Position numbers and translations under genes: made by a program
Shown: in pieces, positions 54,708-63,842 of the stretch
Position numbering within the stretch: the stretch's first letter is position 1
How the letters are laid out: each line of letters begins with the position of its first letter
Assembly: GCF_003261575.2 (NCBI RefSeq)
Contig: NZ_CP036175.1
Location: 930,001-994,000, forward strand
Source of the DNA: Klebsiella huaxiensis
GTDB taxonomy: Bacteria; Pseudomonadota; Gammaproteobacteria; Enterobacterales; Enterobacteriaceae
Direction of reading: 5' to 3'
DNA: 64,000 nt
Notes under the pieces: generated by a model
Databases searched by the model: none
Told to the model about the DNA's origin: nothing
Seen by the model: only the letters and a program-made list of their open reading frames with translations

Positions 54708-55806
54708 ATGTTTGAAATAAATCCGGTAAAAAACCGCATTCAGGACCTCACGGAGCGCTCTGACGTTCTCAGGGGGTATCTTTGACTATGATGCTAAGAA
54801 AGAGCGTCTCGAAGAAGTAAACGCCGAGCTGGAGCAGCCGGACGTCTGGAACGAACCCGAGCGCGCACAGGCGCTGGGCAAAGAACGTTCCTCTCTGGAA
54901 GCCATCGTGGAAACGCTGGATCAGATGTCTCAGGGCCTGGAAGACGTTTCCGGTCTGCTGGAGCTGGCCGTTGAAGCCGATGACGAAGAGACTTTCAACG
55001 AAGCCGTTGCCGAACTTGACGTGCTGGAAGAGAAGTTGGCGCAACTGGAGTTTCGCCGCATGTTCTCCGGTGAATATGACAGCGCCGATTGCTATCTTGA
55101 TATCCAGGCCGGTTCCGGTGGTACAGAAGCGCAGGATTGGGCCAGCATGCTGACGCGTATGTATCTGCGTTGGGCTGAAGCGCGTGGCTTCAAAACCGAA
55201 ATTATTGAAGAATCTGAAGGCGAAGTGGCGGGCATTAAGTCCGTGACTATCAAGATTATCGGCGATTACGCCTACGGCTGGTTGCGTACCGAAACCGGCG
55301 TGCATCGCCTGGTGCGTAAGAGCCCGTTCGATTCGGGCGGCCGCCGCCACACTTCTTTCAGCTCTGCGTTTGTTTACCCGGAAGTGGATGACGATATTGA
55401 TATCGAAATCAACCCGGCGGATCTGCGTATCGACGTTTACCGCGCATCCGGCGCGGGCGGTCAGCACGTTAACCGTACGGAATCCGCAGTGCGTATCACC
55501 CACATTCCGACCGGTTTAGTGACGCAGTGCCAGAACGACCGTTCACAGCACAAGAACAAAGACCAGGCCATGAAGCAGATGAAAGCGAAGCTTTATGAGC
55601 TGGAAATGCAGAAGAAAAATGCCGAGAAGCAGGCGATGGAAGATACCAAGTCCGACATCGGCTGGGGCAGCCAGATCCGTTCTTACGTGCTGGATGACTC
55701 CCGCATTAAAGATCTGCGCACCGGGGTGGAAACCCGCAACACTCAGGCGGTGCTGGACGGCAGCCTGGATCAATTTATCGAAGCAAGTTTGAAAGCAGGG
55801 TTATGA
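54708..55806 (+). CDS. prfB: Peptide chain release factor 2, made by +1 frameshift
   Basis: This 365-residue factor recognises UAA and UGA. The first 25 codons (54708-54782) end at an in-frame TGA (54783-54785), and reading then shifts +1 and continues from GAC at 54784. The tripeptide SPF for stop recognition is in KSPFDSGGRR and the catalytic GGQ is at 250-252. Residue 246 is Ala, not the Thr of K-12, so the protein should be fully active. It is cotranscribed with lysS. Confidence 0.96.
54771..54786 (+). other. Programmed +1 frameshift site of prfB
   Basis: An internal Shine-Dalgarno-like AGGGGG at 54771-54776 is followed after three bases by the slippery CTT and TGA C. This is the autoregulatory RF2 frameshift signal in its canonical spacing. 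Low RF2 favours the shift and raises RF2. Confidence 0.95.
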
Positions 55807-55815
55807 GGAACCAAC

Positions 55816-57333
55816 ATGTCTGAACAACAAGCACAGGGCGCTGACGCGGCAATTGACCTTAATAATGAACTGAAAGCCCGTCGTGAAAAGCTGGCTGCAC
55901 TGCGTGAGCAGGGTATCCCGTTCCCGAATGATTTCCGTCGTGACCACACCTCTGACCAACTGCACGCTGACTTCGATGCGAAAGAAAACGAAGAGCTGGA
56001 AGCGCTGAATGTTGAAGTCGCCGTTGCTGGCCGCATGATGACCCGTCGTATTATGGGTAAAGCTTCCTTCGTTACGCTGCAGGACGTTGGCGGCCGCATT
56101 CAGCTGTACGTTGCGCGTGACGATCTGGCGGAAGGCGTCTACAACGAGCAGTTCAAGAAATGGGACCTCGGGGACATCATCGCTGCACGCGGTAAGTTGT
56201 TCAAAACCAAGACCGGTGAACTCTCTATCCACTGCACCGAGCTGCGTCTGCTGACCAAAGCCCTGCGCCCGCTTCCGGACAAATTCCACGGCCTGCAGGA
56301 TCAGGAAGCGCGTTATCGTCAGCGCTATCTGGACCTGATCTCCAATGATGAATCTCGCAACACCTTTAAAGTTCGTTCGCAGATCCTGGCTGGCATTCGT
56401 CAGTTCATGGTCGGTCGCGGCTTTATGGAAGTTGAAACCCCGATGATGCAGGTGATCCCTGGCGGCGCTTCCGCCCGTCCATTTATCACCCATCACAACG
56501 CACTGGACCTCGACATGTACCTGCGTATCGCGCCGGAACTGTACCTGAAACGTCTGGTGGTTGGTGGTTTTGAGCGTGTGTTCGAAATCAACCGTAACTT
56601 CCGTAATGAAGGCATCTCCGTTCGCCATAACCCAGAGTTCACCATGATGGAACTCTATATGGCGTATGCGGATTATAAAGATCTGATTGAGCTGACCGAA
56701 TCTCTGTTCCGCACTCTGGCGCAGGACGTTCTGGGCCACACTGAAGTGCCTTACGGCGATCAGACCTTCGACTTCGGCAAGCCGTTTGAAAAACTGACCA
56801 TGCGCGAAGCGATTAAGAAATATCGTCCGGAAACCGAGATGGCGGACCTGGATAACTTCGATTCCGCGAAAGCCATTGCTGAATCTATCGGCGTTCACGT
56901 TGAGAAGAGCTGGGGCCTGGGCCGTATCGTGACCGAGATCTTCGAAGAAGTGGCGGAAGCGCACTTGATTCAGCCGACTTTCATTACTGAATACCCGGCA
57001 GAAGTCTCTCCGCTGGCGCGTCGTAACGACGAGAACCCGGAAATCACCGACCGCTTTGAGTTCTTCATCGGCGGGCGCGAAATCGGTAACGGTTTCAGCG
57101 AGCTGAACGATGCCGAAGACCAGGCGCAGCGCTTCCTGGATCAGGTAAACGCGAAAGCCGCCGGTGATGACGAAGCGATGTTCTATGACGAAGACTACGT
57201 GACCGCGCTGGAGCACGGCCTGCCGCCGACCGCAGGTCTCGGTATCGGTATTGACCGTATGGTCATGCTGTTTACCAACAGCCACACCATCCGCGACGTG
57301 ATCCTGTTCCCGGCGATGCGTCCGGTAAAATAA
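55816..57333 (+). CDS. lysS: Lysyl-tRNA synthetase (class II)
   Basis: This 505-residue housekeeping synthetase charges tRNA-Lys. An N-terminal OB-fold anticodon-binding domain (about 60-150) precedes the class II catalytic core with motif 2 RNFRNEGISVRHNPEF and motif 3 GLGIGIDRMVMLF. It starts ten bases after prfB with an AGGAAC site. The neighbours point to lysS rather than the heat-inducible lysU. Confidence 0.97.
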   Translation: MSEQQAQGADAAIDLNNELKARREKLAALREQGIPFPNDFRRDHTSDQLHADFDAKENEELEALNVEVAVAGRMMTRRIMGKASFVTLQDVGGRIQLYVARDDLAEGVYNEQFKKWDLGDIIAARGKLFKTKTGELSIHCTELRLLTKALRPLPDKFHGLQDQEARYRQRYLDLISNDESRNTFKVRSQILAGIRQFMVGRGFMEVETPMMQVIPGGASARPFITHHNALDLDMYLRIAPELYLKRLVVGGFERVFEINRNFRNEGISVRHNPEFTMMELYMAYADYKDLIELTESLFRTLAQDVLGHTEVPYGDQTFDFGKPFEKLTMREAIKKYRPETEMADLDNFDSAKAIAESIGVHVEKSWGLGRIVTEIFEEVAEAHLIQPTFITEYPAEVSPLARRNDENPEITDRFEFFIGGREIGNGFSELNDAEDQAQRFLDQVNAKAAGDDEAMFYDEDYVTALEHGLPPTAGLGIGIDRMVMLFTNSHTIRDVILFPAMRPVK

Positions 57334-57351
57334 GCATTACCGTAATAAACG

Positions 57352-57377
57352 AAACCCCAGCAGAGCTGGGGTTTTTT
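57352..57377. terminator. Bidirectional terminator between lysS and idi
   Basis: A 9-base-pair stem AACCCCAGC/GCTGGGGTT with an AGA loop is followed by a T-run on the plus side. The minus strand also has T residues after the stem, so it can serve both converging genes. Confidence 0.9.
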
Positions 57378-57924
57378 ATGCCTGACGGCTAAAATTTATC
57401 AATGCGTTACGCGCATTATCGTCCGAAGCCTGCATCACCATCCACGGGCTGAAAGCCCACGGCGTGGCACGGATCCCGCTGAAAACATCTTCAAGATTGC
57501 ACCACTGGAAATCCATCACTTCATCAGGATTTATCTGTAGCGGGCTGGCTCTTCGGGCGGCATACACCGGGCAGACTTCATTTTCGACAATACCGTTTGG
57601 CGCTACGGCTCGATAACGAAATTCAGGATAAACAGGCGTTATGTTGTGGATATCGACGCCCAGCTCAAAGCGGCAGCGGCGCGCAACGGCCTGCTCAAAC
57701 GTTTCGCCCGTTTGCGGGTGCCCGCAAACCGAGTTAGTCCACACTCCGGGCCAGGCTTTTTTGCCAAGCGAACGTCGGGTGATCAGCAGCTGACTATGTT
57801 CATTAAACAACCAGCAGGAAAACGCGAGGTGCAGCGGGGTGTCGAGGGTGTGAGCGGTATACTTCTCCAGCATACCTGAAGGCTTATCTTGCTCATCCAG
57901 CAAGATGACATGTTCCTGTCGCAT
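57376..57924 (-). CDS. idi: Isopentenyl-diphosphate delta-isomerase (type I)
   Basis: This 182-residue Nudix-fold enzyme interconverts isopentenyl and dimethylallyl diphosphate. The metal and active-site Cys lies in GVWTNSVCGHPQTGE, and the catalytic Glu in NEVCPV. The ATG at 57924 gives the E. coli length; a TTG four codons upstream is possible but less likely. It converges with lysS. Confidence 0.95.
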   Translation of the reverse strand: MRQEHVILLDEQDKPSGMLEKYTAHTLDTPLHLAFSCWLFNEHSQLLITRRSLGKKAWPGVWTNSVCGHPQTGETFEQAVARRCRFELGVDIHNITPVYPEFRYRAVAPNGIVENEVCPVYAARRASPLQINPDEVMDFQWCNLEDVFSGIRATPWAFSPWMVMQASDDNARNALINFSRQA

Positions 57925-58056
57925 AGTGTCCACCAAGAATCTTAAGCACTCGCTATTATAAGCCTTAATGCGACGGAATAATTAATACTTCGGACTATTT
58001 AACCGATAGGGGGAAGCAGTCCCGTAACAGAAATGGAACTGCTTGAAGTGAGATGC

Positions 58057-58179
58057 TTAAAAAAGCAGCAGAAAGTGAAACCGGCTTTCAATGCCTAACG
58101 CAATACCGTCAGAAACGGCAGGGATCGCCATCAGCATCAGTAAGAAAAGGCTAATAATGCAGCGCAGTAAGATATTCAT
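58057..58179 (-). CDS. Small membrane peptide coupled to uacT (YqfG-like)
   Basis: This 40-residue peptide starts with ATG one base after the uacT stop (TGA-T-ATG) and is preceded by a full GGGAGGAG ribosome site that lies inside the last uacT codons. Residues 8-21 are strongly hydrophobic (IISLFLLMLMAIPA), consistent with one membrane segment. Its position matches that of the E. coli small-protein gene yqfG, but I cannot compare sequences here, so the symbol is left blank. A hairpin (58014-58044) follows. The function is unknown; it was too short for ordinary gene calling. Confidence 0.7.
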   Translation of the reverse strand: MNILLRCIISLFLLMLMAIPAVSDGIALGIESRFHFLLLF

Positions 58180-58180
58180 A

Positions 58181-59626
58181 TCACTCCTCCCGCTGGCTCT
58201 TTTTTAGCTTTCTCAGCAGCAACCACATGCGTACCGTGCGGACTTTTCTACCCGAGGATGCCGTTTCTTGTGCCAGTTCGGTATGGTGGCGATAACCATT
58301 AAAGAAGAGGTTAAGCACCACGGCGCTTATGGTGGCCAGCATAATACCGCTATGCAGCAGCGGCTGTAGCACTGCGGGCAGTTTAGAAAAGAAATCGTGC
58401 GACAACGTTGGCGTCATCCCAACGCCGAGACTGATCGCCACAATATAGAGGTTGTAGCGATTGGTGGTGTAGTTGCAGCGTGACAGAATACGAATCCCCG
58501 TGGCCAGCACCATGCCAAACATCACCAGGCCGGCTCCGCCCAGTACAAACTGGGGGATCGATGCCACCAGCACCGCCATTTTTGGCACCATGCCAAACAG
58601 AATCAAAATAACCCCGGAGGCAATACACACCCAGCGGCTGTATACCCGGGTCACGCTGACCAGTCCGACGTTTTGCGAAAATGACGTATGGGGAAAGCTA
58701 TTAAATAAGCCGCCAATCAAGGAGCCCACACCATCAACGCGCAGTCCGCGGATAATATCCTGCGAAGACAGTTTGCGACCGACAATCTCCCCGAGGGCGA
58801 GGAACATGCCCATCGATTCGATAAAGACGATGATCAACACCGCTGTCATGGTCAGAATCGATACCGGATCAAACACCGGCATGCCGAAGGCCATTGGCGT
58901 GACGATGGCAAACCACGAGGCGTCCTGTAGACCGGAGAGGTTAACCTCATTCATCATCCACGACAGCGCAAAGCCGAAAATAATGCCTAATAATACGGCG
59001 ACGTTAGACAGAAAGCCTTTGGCAAAGCGGGTGATTAATAAGATAAAAACGAGCACGGCAAATGAAATACCCAAATAAACCGGGTCGCCGTACTGCGGAT
59101 TCCCTTTTCCGCCTGCGGCCCAGTCGATGCCGACCTGGATAATGCTCAGGCCGATAGAGGTAATCACCACACCGGTAACCAGCGGAGGAAACAGCGGAAT
59201 TAAGCGCCCGATAAGCGGTGCCAGTAAGGTGGTGATGATGCCTGCGGCAATGGTCGCGCCAAAAATCCCCAGCAGGCCAATATCCGGATTCATCCCGATG
59301 GCGATCATCGGCGTCACGGCAGCAAACGTCACCGACATAATCACCGGCAGACGAATGCCCATAAAGCGACCGATCCCAATGCATTGGAGTAGCGTAACCA
59401 CGCCGCAGCAAAACAGATCGGAGCTAATCAGCAGCGCGACGGCCTCTTTATTCAGCCCGAGCCGGTCGCCGATCATCAGCGGCACCGCCACTGCGCCCGC
59501 GTACATTACCAGCACATGCTGTAGCCCGAGGACGACCAGCTTTCCCGGCGATAAGATGCGGTCAACCTCGTCGATGGTGCCGCCGGGTTCGGCGGGAGGT
59601 GGAAGTTGAGAATCTATGGCGCTCAT
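58181..59626 (-). CDS. uacT: Uric acid transporter UacT (YgfU)
   Basis: This 481-residue NCS2/NAT-family proton symporter is specific in E. coli for uric acid, with some xanthine transport. About 12-14 membrane segments are present, with family motifs in the central TM8-TM10 region (GMFLALGEIVGRKL, with the key Glu, and SFPHTSFSQNVGLVSVTRV). The ATG at 59626 follows AAGGAGAAAGACGC and matches the E. coli N-terminus MSAIDSQLP; the frame is open upstream but without homology. It lies directly after ghxQ. Confidence 0.94.
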   Translation of the reverse strand: MSAIDSQLPPPAEPGGTIDEVDRILSPGKLVVLGLQHVLVMYAGAVAVPLMIGDRLGLNKEAVALLISSDLFCCGVVTLLQCIGIGRFMGIRLPVIMSVTFAAVTPMIAIGMNPDIGLLGIFGATIAAGIITTLLAPLIGRLIPLFPPLVTGVVITSIGLSIIQVGIDWAAGGKGNPQYGDPVYLGISFAVLVFILLITRFAKGFLSNVAVLLGIIFGFALSWMMNEVNLSGLQDASWFAIVTPMAFGMPVFDPVSILTMTAVLIIVFIESMGMFLALGEIVGRKLSSQDIIRGLRVDGVGSLIGGLFNSFPHTSFSQNVGLVSVTRVYSRWVCIASGVILILFGMVPKMAVLVASIPQFVLGGAGLVMFGMVLATGIRILSRCNYTTNRYNLYIVAISLGVGMTPTLSHDFFSKLPAVLQPLLHSGIMLATISAVVLNLFFNGYRHHTELAQETASSGRKVRTVRMWLLLRKLKKSQREE

Positions 59627-59697
59627 GCGTCTTTCTCCTTGAACCCGGCACGCGCCAAATCGGTTACCGGGTAGTAAAATGGTGAACCTTCGCACAT
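59623..59697 (-). CDS. Possible 24-codon micro-ORF between ghxQ and uacT
   Basis: This short frame starts at ATG 59697, twelve bases after the ghxQ stop. It ends with TGA overlapping the uacT ATG (ATGA). The encoded peptide, with FYYPVTDL near the middle and a charged end KEKDA, spans the uacT ribosome site. I see no clear ribosome site for itself and do not recognise it. It could be a coupling leader, the remnant of a gene deleted between ghxQ and uacT, or chance. Confidence 0.2.
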   Translation of the reverse strand: MCEGSPFYYPVTDLARAGFKEKDA

Positions 59698-59709
59698 CAC
59701 ATCTGGCGC

Positions 59710-61077
59710 TTAAATCGCCCATCCTCCGGCATAGAATGCCACCAGGGCGAGGGTGATAATTACGGTGCCGATATTCAGCTTTTGCCACTCGCGAGCGAAG
59801 ACGCGCCCGACAACCAGGGTGACAAAACCCAACATAATGCCGGTGACGATATTGCAGGTCAGTACGATAAACACCGCGCAGACCAGCCCGGACATCGCAT
59901 CAATAAAGTCATCAAAATCAAGCTTCGAGACGTTACTTAGCATCAATAACCCCACGTACATCAGCGCGGGCGCAGTGGCGTAGCCGGGGATCAAATACGA
60001 CAGCGGCGATAAAAACAGAATTAACAGGAACAGGAGGCCAACGATGGTCGCCGTCAGGCCGGTTTTCCCTCCGGCGGCGGTTCCTGCGGCGGATTCGATA
60101 TATACCGCTGCAGGGGCGGCACCGACCAGGCCGGAAAATACGGAGCTAATGGAGTCGCTGGTCAGCGCTTTGCCACCGTTGATAATCTGGTTGTCTTTAT
60201 CCAGCAGATTTGCCTGCCCGGCCACGGCGCGGATAGTGCCGGTGGCGTCGAATACGGCGGTCATTACCAGAGCCAGAACGCTGGGAAGTACGGTGGGCTG
60301 TAGCGCCCCCATGATATCGAGACTAAAAATCAGTGATTTGCCATCTTCGCCGCTCAGGCTGGGCATCGCGACCAGGCCGTGATACTGAACGGCGGGATCG
60401 AAAATCAGGCCGATAATTGAAATGGCAATAATGACCAGCAGGATCCCGCCGGGGACGCGATTTTTTTCCAGACCAAAAATCACCGCCAGACCCAACAGAC
60501 TCATGATCACTGGAAAGGAAGTAAACGAACCGAGCGCGACCGGCAGCCCTTCCAGTGGATTTTTTATCACCATGCCGACGCCGTTCGCTGCAATGAGCAG
60601 CAGAAACAGCCCAATACCGATTCCGGTACCGTGAGCGATACCCATCGGCAGGTTACGCAAGATCCAGGTGCGCACCCCGGTGACCGAAATGGCGGTGAAA
60701 ATTACCCCCATCAAAAAGACCGCGCCCAATGCGACAGGAATACTGATGTGCTGCCCCAGCACCAGGCTAAAGGCGGTAAAGGCGGTCAGGGAAATGGCGC
60801 AGCCGATGGCCATTGGCAGGTTTGCCCACAGCCCCATCAGCAGTGAACCGAAACCCGCAACCAGGCAGGTGGCGACAAACACGGCGGCGGGTGGGAAACC
60901 CGCTTTTCCCAACATGCCGGGCACCACAATGACCGAATAGACCATTGCCAGAAAGGTGGTGAGTCCCGCCAGTACTTCCTGGCGAACCGTACTACCGCGA
61001 GCCGAAATTTTGAAATAAGCGTCCAGCGCACCGCGGGGCTGCGATGCATCCGGAGTAGGCAGAGTATCTCCAGACAT
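59710..61077 (-). CDS. ghxQ: Guanine/hypoxanthine permease GhxQ (YgfQ)
   Basis: This 455-residue AzgA/NCS2-like permease imports guanine and hypoxanthine. Conserved features are the N-terminal RGSTVRQEVLAGLTTFLAMVY, the central VFDATGTIRAVAGQANLL and GAAPAAVYIESAAGTAAGGKTGL. The ATG at 61077 is chosen over one two codons earlier because the GAGGA site then has proper spacing and the length equals E. coli GhxQ. It follows guaD by 32 bases. Confidence 0.95.
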   Translation of the reverse strand: MSGDTLPTPDASQPRGALDAYFKISARGSTVRQEVLAGLTTFLAMVYSVIVVPGMLGKAGFPPAAVFVATCLVAGFGSLLMGLWANLPMAIGCAISLTAFTAFSLVLGQHISIPVALGAVFLMGVIFTAISVTGVRTWILRNLPMGIAHGTGIGIGLFLLLIAANGVGMVIKNPLEGLPVALGSFTSFPVIMSLLGLAVIFGLEKNRVPGGILLVIIAISIIGLIFDPAVQYHGLVAMPSLSGEDGKSLIFSLDIMGALQPTVLPSVLALVMTAVFDATGTIRAVAGQANLLDKDNQIINGGKALTSDSISSVFSGLVGAAPAAVYIESAAGTAAGGKTGLTATIVGLLFLLILFLSPLSYLIPGYATAPALMYVGLLMLSNVSKLDFDDFIDAMSGLVCAVFIVLTCNIVTGIMLGFVTLVVGRVFAREWQKLNIGTVIITLALVAFYAGGWAI

Positions 61078-61109
61078 AGTCATGTCCTCAGCAGAATAGA
61101 AGGGTTTCG

Positions 61110-62426
61110 TCAGGTGCGCTCATACACCAGGCGGCCGTCAATATAGGTACGATAAATAGAACGATCGTCACCCAGCGTCATCATCACGAACAGCTTGTCG
61201 ACCAGGGACACCGAGTTGTCGTAGCGCAACTGCTGCAACGGCGTCGCCGTCGGCTCCAGCACCACAAAGTCGGCCTCTTTGCCCGGTGTGAAATTACCAA
61301 TCAGGTGGTCAAGCCCCAGCGCTTTCGCGCCGCCGAGAGTCGCCAGGTAGAACGCCTCATAGGCCGAGAGCCGATAGCCTTGCAACTGCACCACTTTGTA
61401 GGCTTCGTTTAGCGTTTGCAGCATGTTGAAGGTGGTGCCTGCGCCGATGTCGGTGCCCAGCCCGACCTTGATTTTCTTCCGCCAGGCTTTTTGCAAATTG
61501 AACAGCCCGCTGCCGAGGTACAGGTTCGAGGTGGGGCAAAAAGCGATGCTGGAGTCGGTTTCGCTCAGGCGATCCCACTCTTTCTCTTCCAGATGTACGC
61601 AGTGGGCGAAAACGCAGTTTTTACCGGTCAAACCATACTGGTGATAGACGTCAAGGTAGCCATCATGATCGGGATAGAGCTCTTTGACCCAGGCAATTTC
61701 ATCTTTGTTTTCACACAGATGCGTATGTACCCAGGTGTCGGGATACTCCTGGCGCAGACGTTGCGCCATCGCCAGCTGTTGCGGCGTTGAGGTTGGGGCG
61801 AAGCGCGGGGTGATGGCATACAGCAGGCGACCATTTTTGTGCCAGCGTTCAATCAGCGCTTTGCTTTGCTGGTAGCTGCTTTCGGCATCATCCAGCAGAT
61901 ACTCTGGCGCGTTGCGATCCATCATCACTTTGCCCGCAATCATGCGCATGTTGATATGGCTGGCGGCTTCAAACAGGGCGTCTACTGATTGCGGATGCAC
62001 AGTGCCGAAGACCAGCGCGGTGGTGGTGCCGTTACGCAACAGCTGCTTGAGGAAAAAAGAGGACATCTCGCGCGCATATTCCAGGTCCTGATAGCGCCGC
62101 TCGGTGGGGAAGGTGTGCTTATTCAGCCACTCCAACAGCTGCTCGCCATAGGCGCCAACCATCTCGCTCTGCGGGTAGTGAATATGGGTATCAACAAATC
62201 CCGGAATCACCAGCTTGCCGCGATAATCTCGGACCCGAATGGCCTCAGGAACCCGATGTTTTCCCTTTTCCCATTCGCCAAACCATTCGACTTTGCCCTC
62301 GCGAATCAACAGCAATCCATCCTCGATAAACCGCAGCGCCGATTCGAGCTCCTCGGGATGTTCGATGGTGCGCGTGATATCGATAAAGCTACCACGCACG
62401 GCTTTTAGCGTGTGTTCTCCTGACAT
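61110..62426 (-). CDS. guaD: Guanine deaminase
   Basis: This 438-residue zinc amidohydrolase converts guanine to xanthine and ammonia. The zinc-binding motif is in VDTHIHYPQSEMVG near residue 77, with later ligands in HTHLCENKDE and FAHCVHLEE and the catalytic Asp in GLGTDIGAG. It lies between the xanthine permease and the guanine permease, so import and deamination of guanine are coupled in one operon. Confidence 0.97.
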   Translation of the reverse strand: MSGEHTLKAVRGSFIDITRTIEHPEELESALRFIEDGLLLIREGKVEWFGEWEKGKHRVPEAIRVRDYRGKLVIPGFVDTHIHYPQSEMVGAYGEQLLEWLNKHTFPTERRYQDLEYAREMSSFFLKQLLRNGTTTALVFGTVHPQSVDALFEAASHINMRMIAGKVMMDRNAPEYLLDDAESSYQQSKALIERWHKNGRLLYAITPRFAPTSTPQQLAMAQRLRQEYPDTWVHTHLCENKDEIAWVKELYPDHDGYLDVYHQYGLTGKNCVFAHCVHLEEKEWDRLSETDSSIAFCPTSNLYLGSGLFNLQKAWRKKIKVGLGTDIGAGTTFNMLQTLNEAYKVVQLQGYRLSAYEAFYLATLGGAKALGLDHLIGNFTPGKEADFVVLEPTATPLQQLRYDNSVSLVDKLFVMMTLGDDRSIYRTYIDGRLVYERT

Positions 62427-62441
62427 GTGAACTCCTTACAG

Positions 62442-63842
62442 TTAATCCGCTTCTTCCAATGAATCGGCTGCGGGCAAGACGTCCTCTTGCCGATAGCCGC
62501 CCGGAAGAATGATATTCAACAGGATTGCGGTCAGTCCGCCTGCGCAGATGGGGTTTTCCACCAGCACATAAATTGAGGCGGGTAAGATTTTGAAGATTTC
62601 CGGATCGTAAGAGACGCCAAGCCCCAGCCCGAGAGAGGTGGCGACGATCAGCGTTTCACGGCGCTTCAGGCCGTTGGAAATAATGATGCGGATCCCGGCG
62701 ATAGCGATCATCGAGAACATCAGCGTCATCGCACCGCCCAGTACCGCCGAGGGGATGGTGGTGAAGAAGCCGCCAATGGTCGGGAACAGGCCGAGGATCA
62801 CCAGCATGACGGCGATGGTGCGCCCGATATAGCGCGAGGCGACGCCGGTCATCTGGATAACCCCGTTGTTTTGCGCGAATGTGGTGAGCGGCAGGGAGCC
62901 AAGCGCGGAGGCGATGACCGAGACCAGTCCGTCCGCCAGCACGCCGCCTTTCAGGCGCGACTGGTACTCATCACCCTGGATGGGGCGTCTCGACACCATC
63001 GCCGTAGCGGTGATATCGCCAACCGCTTCCAGCACGCTCAGCAGGTAAATGGTGCCGACGACCAGAAAGTGATGCAGGCTGAAATGAAAACCGTATTTAA
63101 AGGGGATCGGGATAGTCACCAGCGGCAGGTTTTTCATGCCGCTGAAATCGACCATTCCCAGACACAGCGACACCACGTAGCCCACGCCCAGGCCGATGGC
63201 GATCCCGCCCATGCGCAGCAGCGGGCTACGGCAACAGTTGAAGCCAATCACCACCATCAACACCAATAAACCCACGCCGAGGTTCTCGTAATTACCGTAG
63301 GTGCCACTGCTCTTTGCCGCGAAGCCGCCGCCAAAATCAATAATGCCGACTTTAATCAGGCTCAGGCCAATCATCAGCACCACAATACCGCTGACGGTAG
63401 GTGTAATGACCCGGCGCAGATAGGGGAGGATAAAAGAGGAGCCGACCACCAGAAACGCGCCGACAAACGACACGCCGAGCAGCGAGGACATAATCAGCTC
63501 TTCATGAAAACCGTCGCTTTTCATACTGCTGCCAAGCGCGATCATCACGGTGACAAACGAGAAATTCACCGACTGTATCGACAGTAATCCGGAGCCGACG
63601 ATGCCGTAGCGGTTCACCTGTAGCCAGGTGCCGATCCCGGAGGCGATCATCGCCATCGAAACCAGATAGGCGGTGGTTTCCGCAGAGAGTTGTAGCGTTG
63701 CCCCTACGATCAGGGCGGGGGTGACCATGGGAACGAAAATGGCCAACAGATGGGTAATCGCTCCCACAATCGTCTGGTGAAAAGGAGGGCGATCCTCCAG
63801 TTCATAAATCAGATCGGAACCTGTGCGGTTTATATCAGACAT
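62442..63842 (-). CDS. xanQ: Xanthine permease XanQ (YgfO)
   Basis: This 466-residue NCS2/NAT proton-xanthine symporter has about 14 membrane segments and the NAT-signature region LEAVGDITATAMVSRR with the functional Glu, followed by GSLPLTTFAQNNGVIQMTGVASR. The length equals E. coli XanQ. It is the first gene of xanQ-guaD-ghxQ-uacT on the minus strand. The remaining 158 bases to the right edge hold its upstream region, in which I found no gene or clear operator. Confidence 0.96.
   Translation of the reverse strand: MSDINRTGSDLIYELEDRPPFHQTIVGAITHLLAIFVPMVTPALIVGATLQLSAETTAYLVSMAMIASGIGTWLQVNRYGIVGSGLLSIQSVNFSFVTVMIALGSSMKSDGFHEELIMSSLLGVSFVGAFLVVGSSFILPYLRRVITPTVSGIVVLMIGLSLIKVGIIDFGGGFAAKSSGTYGNYENLGVGLLVLMVVIGFNCCRSPLLRMGGIAIGLGVGYVVSLCLGMVDFSGMKNLPLVTIPIPFKYGFHFSLHHFLVVGTIYLLSVLEAVGDITATAMVSRRPIQGDEYQSRLKGGVLADGLVSVIASALGSLPLTTFAQNNGVIQMTGVASRYIGRTIAVMLVILGLFPTIGGFFTTIPSAVLGGAMTLMFSMIAIAGIRIIISNGLKRRETLIVATSLGLGLGVSYDPEIFKILPASIYVLVENPICAGGLTAILLNIILPGGYRQEDVLPAADSLEEAD

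Noticed and set aside
54783..54785. Stop codon early in prfB suggesting a pseudogene
   Set aside because: It is the programmed +1 frameshift site of RF2, with AGGGGG and CTT TGA C intact.
55801..57285. Long minus-strand open frame (494 codons) opposite lysS
   Set aside because: It lies wholly antisense to lysS, has low-complexity composition typical of antisense frames, and matches no family.
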